From Kineosporia mesophila (GTDB lineage Bacteria; Actinomycetota; Actinomycetes; Actinomycetales; Kineosporiaceae), in contig NZ_JAJOMA010000003.1 in the NCBI RefSeq assembly GCF_021129235.1, positions 1-64,000 of the forward strand: 64,000 nt of DNA. Reading direction: 5' to 3'. How positions within the stretch are numbered: the first letter of the stretch is position 1; the number at the start of each line of letters is the position of its first letter. The notes under the pieces were generated by a model. The model had not been told where the DNA came from. It did no database searches and saw nothing but the letters and a program-made list of their open reading frames with translations. The position numbers were made by a program, and so were the translations under genes. Of this stretch, positions 52,111 to 60,910 are shown piece after piece.

Positions 52111-52284
52111 CTCACCTCTCACCTCTCACCTCTCACCTCTCACCTCTCACCTCTCCCTCTCACCTCTCACCTCCCCCTCTCACCTCCCCCTCTCACCTCT
52201 GCCTCTCACCTCTGCCTCTCACCTCTTCCCCCCACCTCTTCCTCTCACCTCTCTCACATATCCCTCTTTCCCCACCTCTTCTGC
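52111..52284. repeat. Pyrimidine-rich CTCACCT microsatellite
   Basis: About 170 bases made almost wholly of C, T and A in units CTCACCT and CTCCC. The first ~50 bases are exact 7-base repeats and the rest is degenerate. The plus strand has only a handful of G. A mirror-symmetric pyrimidine tract like this could form triplex DNA or cause slippage. Confidence 0.9.
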
Positions 52285-52504
52285 CAGACCGCGGAAGCCG
52301 GCGGATCCAGAGATGTCCGCTCCCCCGAGACCCGCGTCGCCCACCACTAACTCCTCGCTGACCACCTCGTCCAAAATCATCATCGAAGTGGTCATCCCCG
52401 TGGCCTTCGTCCCTGACGCTGTAGCCTGTTATCGCCGCACCTGAGCATCGTGTGCATTTCTTACGCCCTACCCGCAAAGAGTGCGCACGATGTCTGCTGA
52501 CGGG

Positions 52505-53221
52505 TCAGTAGGCCGCTATCAGGTCCACGACGAAGATCAGGGTCTCGTTCGGGCCGATGTCCGGGCCGATGCCGCCTGCTCCGTAGGCCAGGTCCGGCGG
52601 GATCACCAGCAGGATCCGGCTGCCCACCCGCTGGCCGACGAGGCCTTCGTCCGAGCCGCGCATGACCTGCCCGGCACCGATCGTGAATTTGACCGGCTCC
52701 CGGTGGCCCCACGAGGAGTCGAACACCCGGCCGTCCCGCCAGGTCACGCCGGTGTAGTGCACGGCAATGATCTGCCGCGCCCGGATCTGCGCTCCGGTGC
52801 CCCGGATCAACGGACAGACGATCAGCGCGGTCAGGGGTTCTCCGCCAGGCACCATGATCACTGGTGAGCCGTCGTCGGCCACGGTGACTGTCGGCAGCTG
52901 GAGGCCGGACACCGGCGAGTCAGCCGGGCCCGGGCTGTCGATGTCGAGCCGCATCGGCGCACTGAACGCCCCGGAGAGTTCCGGGGCCGGGGCATCGTCC
53001 GCACCGGCCCGCAGGACGAGGGTCGCGCGGGCGCCGTAGCCGTCCTGGCCGGCCGGTTCCCAGTCGAACAGCACCTGCTCCCCCACCGCCAGCTCGCGGT
53101 ATCCCGCCGCCCGGACAGCGCTCCAGTGCGTCCACGCGGCACCGCCCGTGACGTCCGGAGACTCGATCACGCCCCTGCCCTCGTCCGGGTTCCAGCTACG
53201 CACCACCCCACGGATCGCCAT
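52505..53221 (-). CDS. Cold-shock-like domain fused to FKBP-type prolyl isomerase
   Basis: A 238-residue cytosolic protein with two domains. Residues 1-68 look like a cold-shock/OB domain: IRGVVRSWNPDEGRGVIESP, WTHWSAVRAAGYRELAVGEQV and FDWEP follow the CSD strand order, though the RNA-binding FGFI/VFVH motifs are degenerate. Residues 110-238 are a complete FKBP domain (VHYTGVTWRDGRVFDSSWGH, GSDEGLVGQRVGSRILLVIP, YGAGG, ETLIFVVDL). The fusion is unusual. It is the last of three consecutive FKBP genes in the proteasome cluster. Confidence 0.87.
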   Translation of the reverse strand: MAIRGVVRSWNPDEGRGVIESPDVTGGAAWTHWSAVRAAGYRELAVGEQVLFDWEPAGQDGYGARATLVLRAGADDAPAPELSGAFSAPMRLDIDSPGPADSPVSGLQLPTVTVADDGSPVIMVPGGEPLTALIVCPLIRGTGAQIRARQIIAVHYTGVTWRDGRVFDSSWGHREPVKFTIGAGQVMRGSDEGLVGQRVGSRILLVIPPDLAYGAGGIGPDIGPNETLIFVVDLIAAY

Positions 53222-53271
53222 GGCCCCTCCCTACCGCCGGTTGTCACGGTTCTTCGTGCGGTGAACGACGA

Positions 53272-53304
53272 AGCGCCCCTCCACCGCACAGGTGGAGGGG
53301 CGCT
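53272..53304 (-). terminator. Terminator of the FKBP gene
   Basis: AGCGCCCCTCCACC, loop GCACA, GGTGGAGGGGCGCT: perfect 14-base arms, 13 bases past the 126-residue FKBP stop. It separates that gene from the CSD-FKBP gene. Confidence 0.85.
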
Positions 53305-53316
53305 GGACGCTGGAGA

Positions 53317-53697
53317 TCAGCGGGCGTCGACGAGGTCCACGACGAAGATCAGGGTCTCGTTCGGGCCGATGGCTCCACCGGCGCCGCGGGCGCCGTAGGC
53401 CAGGTCCGGCGGGATCACCAGACGACGGCGGCCACCGACGCGCATGCCGGCGATGCCCTGGTCCCAGCCCGCGATGACCTGGCCGACGCCGAGGCGGAAC
53501 TTCAGTGCCTCGCCGCGGTTCCAGGAGGCGTCGAACTCCTCGCCGCTGGAGAACGCCACACCGACGTAGTGGGCGGTGACGGTGTTGCCGGCCACGGCCT
53601 CCGCACCCTCACCGACGACCTCGTCGGTGATCGTGAGCGTGGTGGGCGGGGTTCCCTCGGGGAACTCGATCTCCGGGCGCTTGAGCTCAGCACTCAT
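53317..53697 (-). CDS. Single-domain FKBP-type peptidyl-prolyl isomerase
   Basis: A 126-residue cytosolic FKBP. The fold motifs are complete: VTAHYVGVAFSSGEEFDASW, WDQGIAGMRVGGRRRLVIPP and AYGARGAGGAIGPNETLIFV. It matches the ~124-residue FKBP that sits near the proteasome genes in Streptomyces. ATG 53697. A strong terminator follows. It catalyses cis-trans isomerisation of proline bonds. Confidence 0.95.
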   Translation of the reverse strand: MSAELKRPEIEFPEGTPPTTLTITDEVVGEGAEAVAGNTVTAHYVGVAFSSGEEFDASWNRGEALKFRLGVGQVIAGWDQGIAGMRVGGRRRLVIPPDLAYGARGAGGAIGPNETLIFVVDLVDAR

Positions 53698-53813
53698 GGT
53701 GTTTCTCCTTAGTGACGTGCGTGGTCGTCGGCCGCACCGGGGCAGCCAGGTGGGCGACCGGGTGTCAGGGCGCCGTCAAGCTTGCTTCACGGCCGCCCCG
53801 CACTCAAATCGAC

Positions 53814-54782
53814 TCAGCCGGTGGTGTCGAGGATGTCGACGACGAAGACCAGGGTGTCGGTGCCCTTGATGCCGGCGTCCGACTGGCCCTCGGCGCCGTA
53901 GCCCTCGTCCGGCGGGATGACGAGCAGGACCTGACTGCCGACCTTCTTGCCGACCAGGCCCTTGTCCCAGCCGGAGATGACGCGGCCGGCGCCGATCTCG
54001 AAGCTGGCCGGGGAACCCTTGGTCCAGGACGAGTCGAAGACCTTGCCGCCGGGCCAGACCACACCCGTGTACTGCACGGTGATGGTCTGCCCCTTGGCCA
54101 CCTTCGCGCCGGTGCCCTCGATGAGGGGCTGCACGACGAGGGAGCCGGGGGCCTTGCCGTCGGGCAGGGTGATGGTCGGTGCGCCGGTCTTGTCGAGCTT
54201 GACCGTGGGCAGGCCCTTCTTGGCCGCGACGCTCTTGCCGGTGGCCCGCTTCAGCACGTCGGCGGCGTCTTCGATGTCGATCACGAAGATCAGCGTGTCG
54301 GTCGGCCCGATACCCGCGGACGAGACACCCTGGGTGCCGTAGCCGTCGGCCGGCGGGATCGTGATCAGGACACGAGAACCGACGGTCGCGCCCTCGAGGC
54401 CGGTGACCATGCCCTTGATGACCTGGCCGTCGTCAAGGGTGAACGCCGATGTGTCACCGTCGTAGTTGCTGTCGAACTGCTTGCCGTCGGCACCGTTGAT
54501 GCCCAGGTAATCGATGGAGACGCGCTGGCCCGCCGTGACCTTCGCACCGTCACCGGCGGAGAGGATCTTGCGGGTGGTCTTCTCGGTCGAGAACGGCGTG
54601 GGCACGTCGACCTTGGGGGTGTCACCGACCTTGCCGGTGACCTTGATCGCTTCGATGTCGGTCGTCGTACTGGACGCGGCTTTCCCCGCACTCCCGGAGG
54701 AGGCGCTGGAGCAGCCGGAAACCACGGCCGCGGCGGCTACGAGAACCGCGCCGGCGCGCAAGAGGGCTTTGCGTGAGAGCAC
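53814..54782 (-). CDS. Lipoprotein with two FKBP domains
   Basis: A 322-residue membrane-anchored lipoprotein. The N-terminal signal has a lipobox VVSGCSS near residue 23, followed by a Ser/Thr/Ala linker. Two FKBP domains follow: first about 60-175 (SIDYLGINGADGKQFDSNYD and a GYGTQGVSSAGIG loop, somewhat divergent), second about 205-322 (VQYTGVVWPGGKVFDSSWTK, canonical). It would assist folding outside the membrane. GTG 54782 has AAGG seven bases upstream. The gene lies 106 bases after pafA. Confidence 0.93.
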   Translation of the reverse strand: MLSRKALLRAGAVLVAAAAVVSGCSSASSGSAGKAASSTTTDIEAIKVTGKVGDTPKVDVPTPFSTEKTTRKILSAGDGAKVTAGQRVSIDYLGINGADGKQFDSNYDGDTSAFTLDDGQVIKGMVTGLEGATVGSRVLITIPPADGYGTQGVSSAGIGPTDTLIFVIDIEDAADVLKRATGKSVAAKKGLPTVKLDKTGAPTITLPDGKAPGSLVVQPLIEGTGAKVAKGQTITVQYTGVVWPGGKVFDSSWTKGSPASFEIGAGRVISGWDKGLVGKKVGSQVLLVIPPDEGYGAEGQSDAGIKGTDTLVFVVDILDTTG

Positions 54783-54888
54783 GTTCGACCTTCGTCGTGG
54801 GAACGGGACGCCGAACACCCTAGGGCATATAGCTGAGGGTGCCCGGCATCCGCCCAGGTGCCCGGGAGCGGCCCGGGTCACAGTTGGC

Positions 54889-56250
54889 TCACATACTCTG
54901 GATCAGTCGCTCCACGCGCTCGTCGACGGAGCGGAACGGGTCTTTGCACAGAACGGTGCGCTGCGCCTGGTCATTGAGCTTCAGGTGCACCCAGTCGACC
55001 GTGAAGTCGCGACGGCGTTCCTGGGCCCGCCGCACGAAGTCGCCGCGCAGTTTCGCCCGGGTGGTCTGCGGCGGCACCGACGTCGCCTCGAACACCTCGA
55101 TGTCGGCCCCGACCCGTTCCACCATGCCCTTTTTCATGAGCAGGTAGTGCAGTCCGCGGTCGCGATGGATGTCGTGGTACGCCAGGTCGATCCGGGCGAT
55201 GCGGGGCGAGGACAGCGGCAGGTTGTGCTTCGCCCGGTAGCGCTCGATCAGCCGGTGCTTGATCACCCAGTCCAGCTCCCGGTCCACCAGGGACAGGTCG
55301 CCGGTGCCGATGGCCCGCAGACCGCGCTCCCAGAGATCGAGAACCCGCTTCACGTTGTCGGTCTGGAGTCCGCGGCTCTCGACGAACTCCTTCGCCCGGG
55401 CCAGGTACTCCTCCTGGATCTCCAGGGCCGTGGCCTCGCGGCCGTTGGCGAGGCGGACCTTGCGCCGGCCGGTCAGGTCGTGGCTGATCTCGCGGATGGC
55501 CCGGATCGGGTTCTCCAGGGTGTGGTCGCGCAGCACCACACCGGCCTCGATCATCCGCAGCACCAGGTCGGTGGCTCCGACCTTGAGCATGGTGGTGGTC
55601 TCGGACATGTTCGAGTCACCGACGATGACGTGCAGGCGCCGGTACCGCTCGGCGTCGGAGTGCGGTTCGTCGCGGGTGTTGATGATGGGACGCGACCGGG
55701 TGGTGGCGCTGGAGACGCCCTCCCAGATGTGGTCGGCCCGCTGGGACAGGCAGTACACCGCACCGCGCGGTGTCTGCAGCACCTTGCCGGCCCCGACCAG
55801 GATCTGCCGGGTCACGAGGAACGGGATCAGGATGTCGGACATCCGGCCGAACTCACCGTGCCGCGAGACCAGGTAGTTCTCGTGACAGCCGTAGGAGTTA
55901 CCGGCCGAGTCGGTGTTGTTCTTGAAGAGGAAGACATCGCCCTGGATTCCCTCCTCGTGCAGTCTGCGCTCGGCGTCGACCAGCAGACCTTCGAGGATGC
56001 GCTCACCGGCGCGGTCGTGGACGACCAGCCGGCGGATGTCGTCGCATTCGGGGGTGGCGTACTCGGGGTGCGAACCGACATCGAGGTACAGCCGGGCACC
56101 GTTGCGGAGAAAGACGTTACTGGAACGGCCCCATGAGACGACCTTGCGGAAGAGGTACCGGGCGACCTCGTCGGGCGACAGCTTGCGCTGCCCCTCGAAG
56201 GCGCACGTGACCCCGTATTCCGTCTCCAGCCCGAAGATTCGGCGGTCCAT
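54889..56250 (-). CDS. pafA: Pup-protein ligase PafA
   Basis: Attaches the C-terminal glutamate of Pup to substrate lysines using ATP. It is 453 residues (M. tuberculosis 452). The glutamine-synthetase-like nucleotide site [18 protein letters not shown] starts the protein. [55 protein letters not shown] and [15 protein letters not shown] are hallmark segments. The Dop loop is absent, which separates it from Dop. ATG 56250 begins [13 protein letters not shown]; a longer frame is unlikely. It lies in order after prcB-prcA. Confidence 0.97.
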   Translation of the reverse strand: MDRRIFGLETEYGVTCAFEGQRKLSPDEVARYLFRKVVSWGRSSNVFLRNGARLYLDVGSHPEYATPECDDIRRLVVHDRAGERILEGLLVDAERRLHEEGIQGDVFLFKNNTDSAGNSYGCHENYLVSRHGEFGRMSDILIPFLVTRQILVGAGKVLQTPRGAVYCLSQRADHIWEGVSSATTRSRPIINTRDEPHSDAERYRRLHVIVGDSNMSETTTMLKVGATDLVLRMIEAGVVLRDHTLENPIRAIREISHDLTGRRKVRLANGREATALEIQEEYLARAKEFVESRGLQTDNVKRVLDLWERGLRAIGTGDLSLVDRELDWVIKHRLIERYRAKHNLPLSSPRIARIDLAYHDIHRDRGLHYLLMKKGMVERVGADIEVFEATSVPPQTTRAKLRGDFVRRAQERRRDFTVDWVHLKLNDQAQRTVLCKDPFRSVDERVERLIQSM

Positions 56251-56381
56251 TCCCTTACTGTAGGTGCCTTCTCGCCCAATGGCACCAGTGTGGGGCAATG
56301 GGTTGATCGTGGAGTTCGTTCCGGGCTCGCCACCGTCGGGCCCGCCGGGGAGTTCTTCGGGCCCGAACGGCAGCGATCCGG

Positions 56382-57260
56382 TCATGCTCCTGCGCCCCCT
56401 GCGTCGTTCCCGGGGTGACCGGGCTCCTGGTCGGGCTCGGTCGAAACCGGGTCACCCGCCTGCGGTACAGGGTTCACCGGGCTCGGCGGTGCCTGCTCCC
56501 CGGTCAGCGTGTCGTGCGCCCCGGGCCGCGAGTCGTCGCTGCTGGGCACGTCGGTGGTGGGGTCGTCGGGGGCGAGCAGCGCCTCGAGCAGCTGCCCACC
56601 GAGCCGGCGGAAGGCCCGCCGGGGCCGGGCCCGGTCCAGCACCGCGACCTCAAGACGATCAGGCGTGAGGGCCCGGTCGGCCCCGTTGGTGCTGTCGCGA
56701 CCGAGCATCTCGACGGCCAGGGTCAGCGCCGCCGACAGCGTCAGACCGGGCCGCCAGCGTTCCTGCATGCCCGACGAGATGGTGTCGGCCTGACCACCCA
56801 TCACCACGAAACCCTGCTCGTCGGCGACGGATCCGTCGTAGGTGAGCCGGTAGATCTGGTCCTGCTCGGGGGTCGCGCCGACCTCGGCGACCGCGAGCTC
56901 GACCTCCATCGGCTTGGAGTCCTGGGTGAACACGTTGCCCAGGATCTGGGCGTAGGCGTTGGCCAGGCCCCGGGCCGTGACATCGCTGCGGTCGTAGGAG
57001 TATCCGCGCAGGTCGGCGTACCGGACGCCGGCCACGCGCAGGTTCTCGAACTCGTTGTAGCGGCCTGCGGCGCCGAAGGCCATGCGGTCGTAGATCTCAC
57101 TGATCTTGTGCAGCGAGCGCGAGGCGTTCTCGGCGACGAAGGCGATGCCGTTGTCGTAGGCGAGGACGATGACCGGCCGGCCGCGGGCGATGTTGCGCCG
57201 GGCGTAGTCGGCCCGGTCTTTCATCTGCTGTTCGGGCGGGACGTAGAACGGCATGCTCAT
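56382..57260 (-). CDS. prcA: 20S proteasome alpha subunit PrcA
   Basis: Outer-ring subunit (292 residues) that forms the gate of the 20S core. [20 protein letters not shown] and [22 protein letters not shown] are the alpha-type N-terminus. The core ends near residue 235 (LLEALLAP). After this comes a ~57-residue acidic, Pro/Ser/Gly-rich tail that makes it longer than the ~248-residue mycobacterial protein. ATG 57260 overlaps the prcB stop (ATGA); ATG 57254 is two codons on. Coupled translation should help alpha and beta subunits accumulate together. Confidence 0.97.
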   Translation of the reverse strand: MSMPFYVPPEQQMKDRADYARRNIARGRPVIVLAYDNGIAFVAENASRSLHKISEIYDRMAFGAAGRYNEFENLRVAGVRYADLRGYSYDRSDVTARGLANAYAQILGNVFTQDSKPMEVELAVAEVGATPEQDQIYRLTYDGSVADEQGFVVMGGQADTISSGMQERWRPGLTLSAALTLAVEMLGRDSTNGADRALTPDRLEVAVLDRARPRRAFRRLGGQLLEALLAPDDPTTDVPSSDDSRPGAHDTLTGEQAPPSPVNPVPQAGDPVSTEPDQEPGHPGNDAGGAGA

Positions 57261-58084
57261 CGGGCACTCCCTCCCTCGGCGTTCCGCGCGACGACGGCCT
57301 GGAACGCGGCCTCGGTCTCGTCCTGCGAAAGCCGCCGGTAACCCTGGGCCGTCACCACGACGAGCACCGGGTAGATGCGCCGGCCGACGTCGGAACCGCC
57401 GGTGGCCGAGTCGTCGTCCGCGGCGTCCTGCAGGGATTCCAGCACCACGCCGACCGTCTCGTCGGCGGTCAGGCCGGGACGCCAGCGTTTCTTCAGCGAG
57501 CCCTTGGCGAACAGCGAGCCGGAACCGGTGCTGTGGTAGCCGTGTTCCTCGTAGCGGGCACCGCTGACGTCGTAGGAGAAGATGCGCCCGACGTTGCGGT
57601 CGAGGTCGTAGCCGGCGTAGAGCGGCACCACGGCCAGGCCCTGCATGGCCAGCGGCAGGTTGCCCCGCAGCATGGTGGCCAGGCGGTTGGCCTTGCCCTC
57701 GAGGGACATCAGCGTGCCCTCGATCTTCTCGTAGTGCTCCAGTTCGACCTGGAACAGGCGGACCATCTCGATGGCGGGCCCGACCGTTCCGGAGATGCCG
57801 ACGGCCGAGTAGTCGTCGGCCGGATAGACCTTCTCCATCTCGCGATGGGCAATGTAATTGCCCATCGTGGCGCGCCGGTCGCCACCCATGACCACTCCGC
57901 CGTCGAACGTGGCGGCAACGATCGTGGTCGAGTGCGGCAGTTCCGGCATGACGGCTCCGGCGGGCAGATTTCGCCCGGGCAGGAGGTGTTCGGCGTGGGC
58001 GGCGAGGAAGTCCGTGAACGAGGAGTTGCCCGGAGCGAAGAACGCCTCCGGCAACCGCCCTTCACGGAAGGGATCGGCAGTCAC
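57257..58084 (-). CDS. prcB: 20S proteasome beta subunit PrcB
   Basis: Catalytic subunit (275 residues), made with a propeptide. The predicted cleavage is [14 protein letters not shown], leaving Thr53 as the N-terminal nucleophile. The conserved [20 protein letters not shown] (Asp and Lys of the active site) and [10 protein letters not shown] follow. GTG 58084. It overlaps prcA and follows pup by 175 bases. It is the peptidase of the Mpa-Pup system. Confidence 0.97.
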   Translation of the reverse strand: MTADPFREGRLPEAFFAPGNSSFTDFLAAHAEHLLPGRNLPAGAVMPELPHSTTIVAATFDGGVVMGGDRRATMGNYIAHREMEKVYPADDYSAVGISGTVGPAIEMVRLFQVELEHYEKIEGTLMSLEGKANRLATMLRGNLPLAMQGLAVVPLYAGYDLDRNVGRIFSYDVSGARYEEHGYHSTGSGSLFAKGSLKKRWRPGLTADETVGVVLESLQDAADDDSATGGSDVGRRIYPVLVVVTAQGYRRLSQDETEAAFQAVVARNAEGGSAR

Positions 58085-58259
58085 GGGCGAAACCCTATCC
58101 AGATGGACGGCGTTCGCTCATCGGCTCGGCACGAGAAGTTTTCCGCGTAGCGCGAACCGGTGGACGACGGCGTCGGGGCGATGTCCGGGGCGGTGTGAGG
58201 GCGGCATGAGGGGTTCGACCGGGCCCGCGAGGGGCCCGGTCCGCCCCGGGCGGCTGCCG

Positions 58260-58460
58260 TCACTGGCCGCCCTTCTGTACGAATCCCTTGACGAACTCCT
58301 CGGCGTTGCTCTCCAGGACGTCGTCGATCTCGTCGAGGATCGCGTCCACGTCGGCGTCCGTGGTCTGGGCCGCACCACCCGCGGGCGGCGCCGCGGGGGC
58401 GGCGTCGTCGGCGGGCTCGTCGTCGCGTCGGGTCGGGCGCTGCTGTTCCTGACCGGCCAT
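58260..58460 (-). CDS. pup: Prokaryotic ubiquitin-like protein Pup
   Basis: A 66-residue disordered tag protein. It has the Mpa-binding helical region (DADVDAILDEIDDVLESNAEEF), then VKGFVQKGGQ. The C-terminal Gln must be deamidated by Dop before PafA can ligate it. The N-terminal half is Ala/Pro/Asp-rich, as is usual. ATG 58460 has AGGAGG five bases upstream. It lies between dop and prcB. Confidence 0.97.
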   Translation of the reverse strand: MAGQEQQRPTRRDDEPADDAAPAAPPAGGAAQTTDADVDAILDEIDDVLESNAEEFVKGFVQKGGQ

Positions 58461-58690
58461 GACTGCCTCCTGCGCTCTGCGATTGCGAGCTTCCTTGCAG
58501 TGATCCTAAGCATGTGCCCGCGATTTAGGCGCGTGCCGTAGCCCACTCTGCGAAGAATTACCTGATGGACACCGTGCAGGGGACGGGAAACGGTGCGCAA
58601 CCGGGCGTGCCGGACCTGGTTCCGGGCCCAGCGCGGACACGGTCCCCGGCGGTGCTCGGTCAGCGGTCGCTCCGGGCGGGCGCTGTGCGC

Positions 58691-60211
58691 CTATTCGGCG
58701 GCCAGGGCGTCCACCAGGTCGGCCGCCGTGCGGCAGCGCTGCAGAAGGGCCTCCACGTGCTCCTTGGTGCCCCGGGACGGGTCGAGGGTGGGCACCCGCT
58801 GGAGGGCTCCCCGGCCCGGGATGTCGAAGATCACCGAGTCCCAGCTCGCCGCGGCCACGTTCTCGCCGTAGCGGGCCAGGCAGCGGCCCCGGAAGTAGGC
58901 CCGGGTGTCGTGCGGGGGCTCGTGCACGGCCTCGGAGATCTGCGCGTCGGTGACCAGCTGCTCGACCTGCCCGCGCGACGCCAGACGGTGGTAGAGCCCC
59001 TTCTCCGGGCGCACGTCGGCGTACTGCAGGTCGATCAGCTGGAGGCGCGCGGCGTCCCAGTTCAGGTTCTCGCGGTTGCGGAAGCCTTCGAGCAGACGCA
59101 GTTTGGCCACCCAGTCCAGCTCCCGGGCGCAGAGCATGGGGTCTTCGCCGAGACGGCTGAGCACGCTCTCCCAGCGGGTGAGCACCTCGGTGGTGGCCTC
59201 GTCGGCATCGTCGCCGAACCGGTCGCTCACGTAGGCGCTGGCCTGCTCGAAGTACAGCCACTGCAGTTCGAGTGCGGTCATCGAGTTGCCGTCCCGCAGC
59301 GTGACCTGCTGTTTCAGCGTCGGGTCGTGCGAGACGTCGTGCAGTGTGCCGACCGGGCGCTCGAGCGACAGGTCGCGGGTGAACGCGGCATCTTCGATCA
59401 TCGCCAGCACCAGGTTGGTGGTGCCGACCTTGAGCAGGGTCGCCACCTCGCAGAGGTTCGCGTCGCCGATGATGACGTGCAGGCGGCGGAACTTGTCGGC
59501 GCTGGCGTGGGGCTCGTCGCGGGTGTTGATGATGGGGCGCTTGAGCGTGGTCTCCAGCCCCACCTCGACCTCGAAGAAGTCGGCGCGCTGGGAGATCTGG
59601 AAACCCGTGCCGGTGCCGTCCTGCCCCAGGCCGACCCGGCCGGCCCCGGTGATGACCTGCCGCGACACGAAGAACGGCGTGAGATGACGGACGACGTCGG
59701 CGAACGGCGTGGACCGGCGCATCAGGTAGTTCTCGTGGGTGCCGTAGGAGGCGCCCTTGTTGTCGGTGTTGTTCTTGTACAGGTTGACGTCGCCCAGGCC
59801 CGGGTTCGCGGCGATGCGCCGGCAGGCCTCGAGCATGACCCGCTCACCGGCCTTGTCCCACCGCACGATGTCGCGCGGGGTCAGCACCTCGGGCGAGGAG
59901 TACTCCGGGTGCGCGTGGTCGACGTAGAGCCGGGCGCCGTTGGTGAGGATGACGTTGGCCAGGCCCGGGTCGTCGGGGGCGTCGGTGAGCTGGCTGGAGT
60001 GCGCGCTGTCGCGGCTGATCTCCCAGCCGCGGGCGTCGCGCAGCGGGGCCTCGTCCTCGTAGTCCCACCGGGCCCGCCCGGCGCGACTGCCCAGGGGCGC
60101 CGCATAGGCGTTCACCACCTGCGACGACATCAGCATCGCGTTCGCGGCGGGGTCGCCGGGGGCGGAGACCCCGTACTCGGTCTCGATCCCCATCACCCGG
60201 CGCGCGGTCAT
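58691..60211 (-). CDS. dop: Depupylase / Pup deamidase Dop
   Basis: Deamidates the C-terminal Gln of Pup and removes Pup from substrates. It is 506 residues. [16 protein letters not shown] opens the ATP site. The insertion after it (about 35-75, containing [20 protein letters not shown]) is the Dop loop, which PafA lacks. [36 protein letters not shown] and [20 protein letters not shown] match the family. ATG 60211. It heads the dop-pup-prcB-prcA-pafA row, with 230 bases to pup. Confidence 0.97.
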   Translation of the reverse strand: MTARRVMGIETEYGVSAPGDPAANAMLMSSQVVNAYAAPLGSRAGRARWDYEDEAPLRDARGWEISRDSAHSSQLTDAPDDPGLANVILTNGARLYVDHAHPEYSSPEVLTPRDIVRWDKAGERVMLEACRRIAANPGLGDVNLYKNNTDNKGASYGTHENYLMRRSTPFADVVRHLTPFFVSRQVITGAGRVGLGQDGTGTGFQISQRADFFEVEVGLETTLKRPIINTRDEPHASADKFRRLHVIIGDANLCEVATLLKVGTTNLVLAMIEDAAFTRDLSLERPVGTLHDVSHDPTLKQQVTLRDGNSMTALELQWLYFEQASAYVSDRFGDDADEATTEVLTRWESVLSRLGEDPMLCARELDWVAKLRLLEGFRNRENLNWDAARLQLIDLQYADVRPEKGLYHRLASRGQVEQLVTDAQISEAVHEPPHDTRAYFRGRCLARYGENVAAASWDSVIFDIPGRGALQRVPTLDPSRGTKEHVEALLQRCRTAADLVDALAAE

Positions 60212-60388
60212 CGGGGCACCGCCCTGGTTCGGCTCATGGAACTCAGCCTAGGCGCCGGGTACGACAAGCATCCGGCCACCGGGCCCCGACACCGTCGCGG
60301 TACCGGGTTCCCCTCCGGTGAACCCGGCTCAGTGGCTACGCTGACGAGCCCGTAGTTCCGCGACGAGTGACTCCTAGGAGCGCAGGTC

Positions 60389-60907
60389 ATGATCCCCTCC
60401 ACCTCCCGCACGGCCGGTCGGGCCCTGGCGGTCACCGCACTGGCCGACCTGGTCTGCGTGCTGGTGTTCGTGACGATCGGGCGCAGTTCGCACGAGGAGG
60501 GCATCACCCTCACCGGGCTGCTCACCACCGGCTGGCCGTTCTGGCTCGGCGTGGCCGGCGGCTACGCCGGGGTGGTGGCGTTCCGCCTGGCCCCGGCGAG
60601 TCTTCCGGGCGCCGCGATGGTGCTGATCAAGACGCTGGTCATCGGCATGATCCTGCGTAGCGTCGTCCAGCACGACGGCACGCCGTTCTCGTTCGTCATG
60701 GTCGCCACGGTGTTCCTGGCCCTGACCCTGGCCGGATGGCGCACCGCGGCCCGGTTCGCCCTGCTGCGCCGGATGCGCACGGCCTCCCCGAACTCGCCCC
60801 ACGCCCTCCCGCAGCAGACCCGCACAGGCTCAACGACGTCCTCAGGCAAAAACACCGACCCGGCCGGCCCGCACGAGGCGAGCCGACCGGAATCGCTGCG
60901 CAGCTAG
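60389..60907 (+). CDS. DUF3054 family membrane protein
   Basis: A 172-residue protein with four predicted helices (ALADLVCVLVFVTIGR, FWLGVAGGYAGVVAFRL, LIKTLVIGMILRSVV and FVMVATVFLALTLAGW). The DLVCVLVFVTIGRSSHEEG segment is the DUF3054 signature. A polar tail of about 45 residues follows. The function is unknown. ATG 60389. It ends three bases before the convergent mpa stop. It is divergent from dop. Confidence 0.88.
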   Translation: MIPSTSRTAGRALAVTALADLVCVLVFVTIGRSSHEEGITLTGLLTTGWPFWLGVAGGYAGVVAFRLAPASLPGAAMVLIKTLVIGMILRSVVQHDGTPFSFVMVATVFLALTLAGWRTAARFALLRRMRTASPNSPHALPQQTRTGSTTSSGKNTDPAGPHEASRPESLRS

Positions 60908-60910
60908 GAC

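Larger units (their letters stand above)
51933..52504. other. 572-base non-coding region with two repeat types
   Basis: Between the convergent DUF3866 and CSD-FKBP genes. It contains, left to right, a stretch with imperfect tandem GTGACC...CCCCAACG-like units (about 51940-52010), the dispersed GCATGATCACG element (52015-52074) and a pyrimidine-rich microsatellite (52111-52284). The remaining ~220 bases show no gene. Confidence 0.75.

Noticed and set aside
52111-52284. Possible CRISPR array
   Set aside because: Units are 7 bases without unique spacers, and no cas genes are present.
56251-56385. N-terminal extension of PafA
   Set aside because: PafA homologues begin at the ATP-site strand right after the [13 protein letters not shown] start at 56250.
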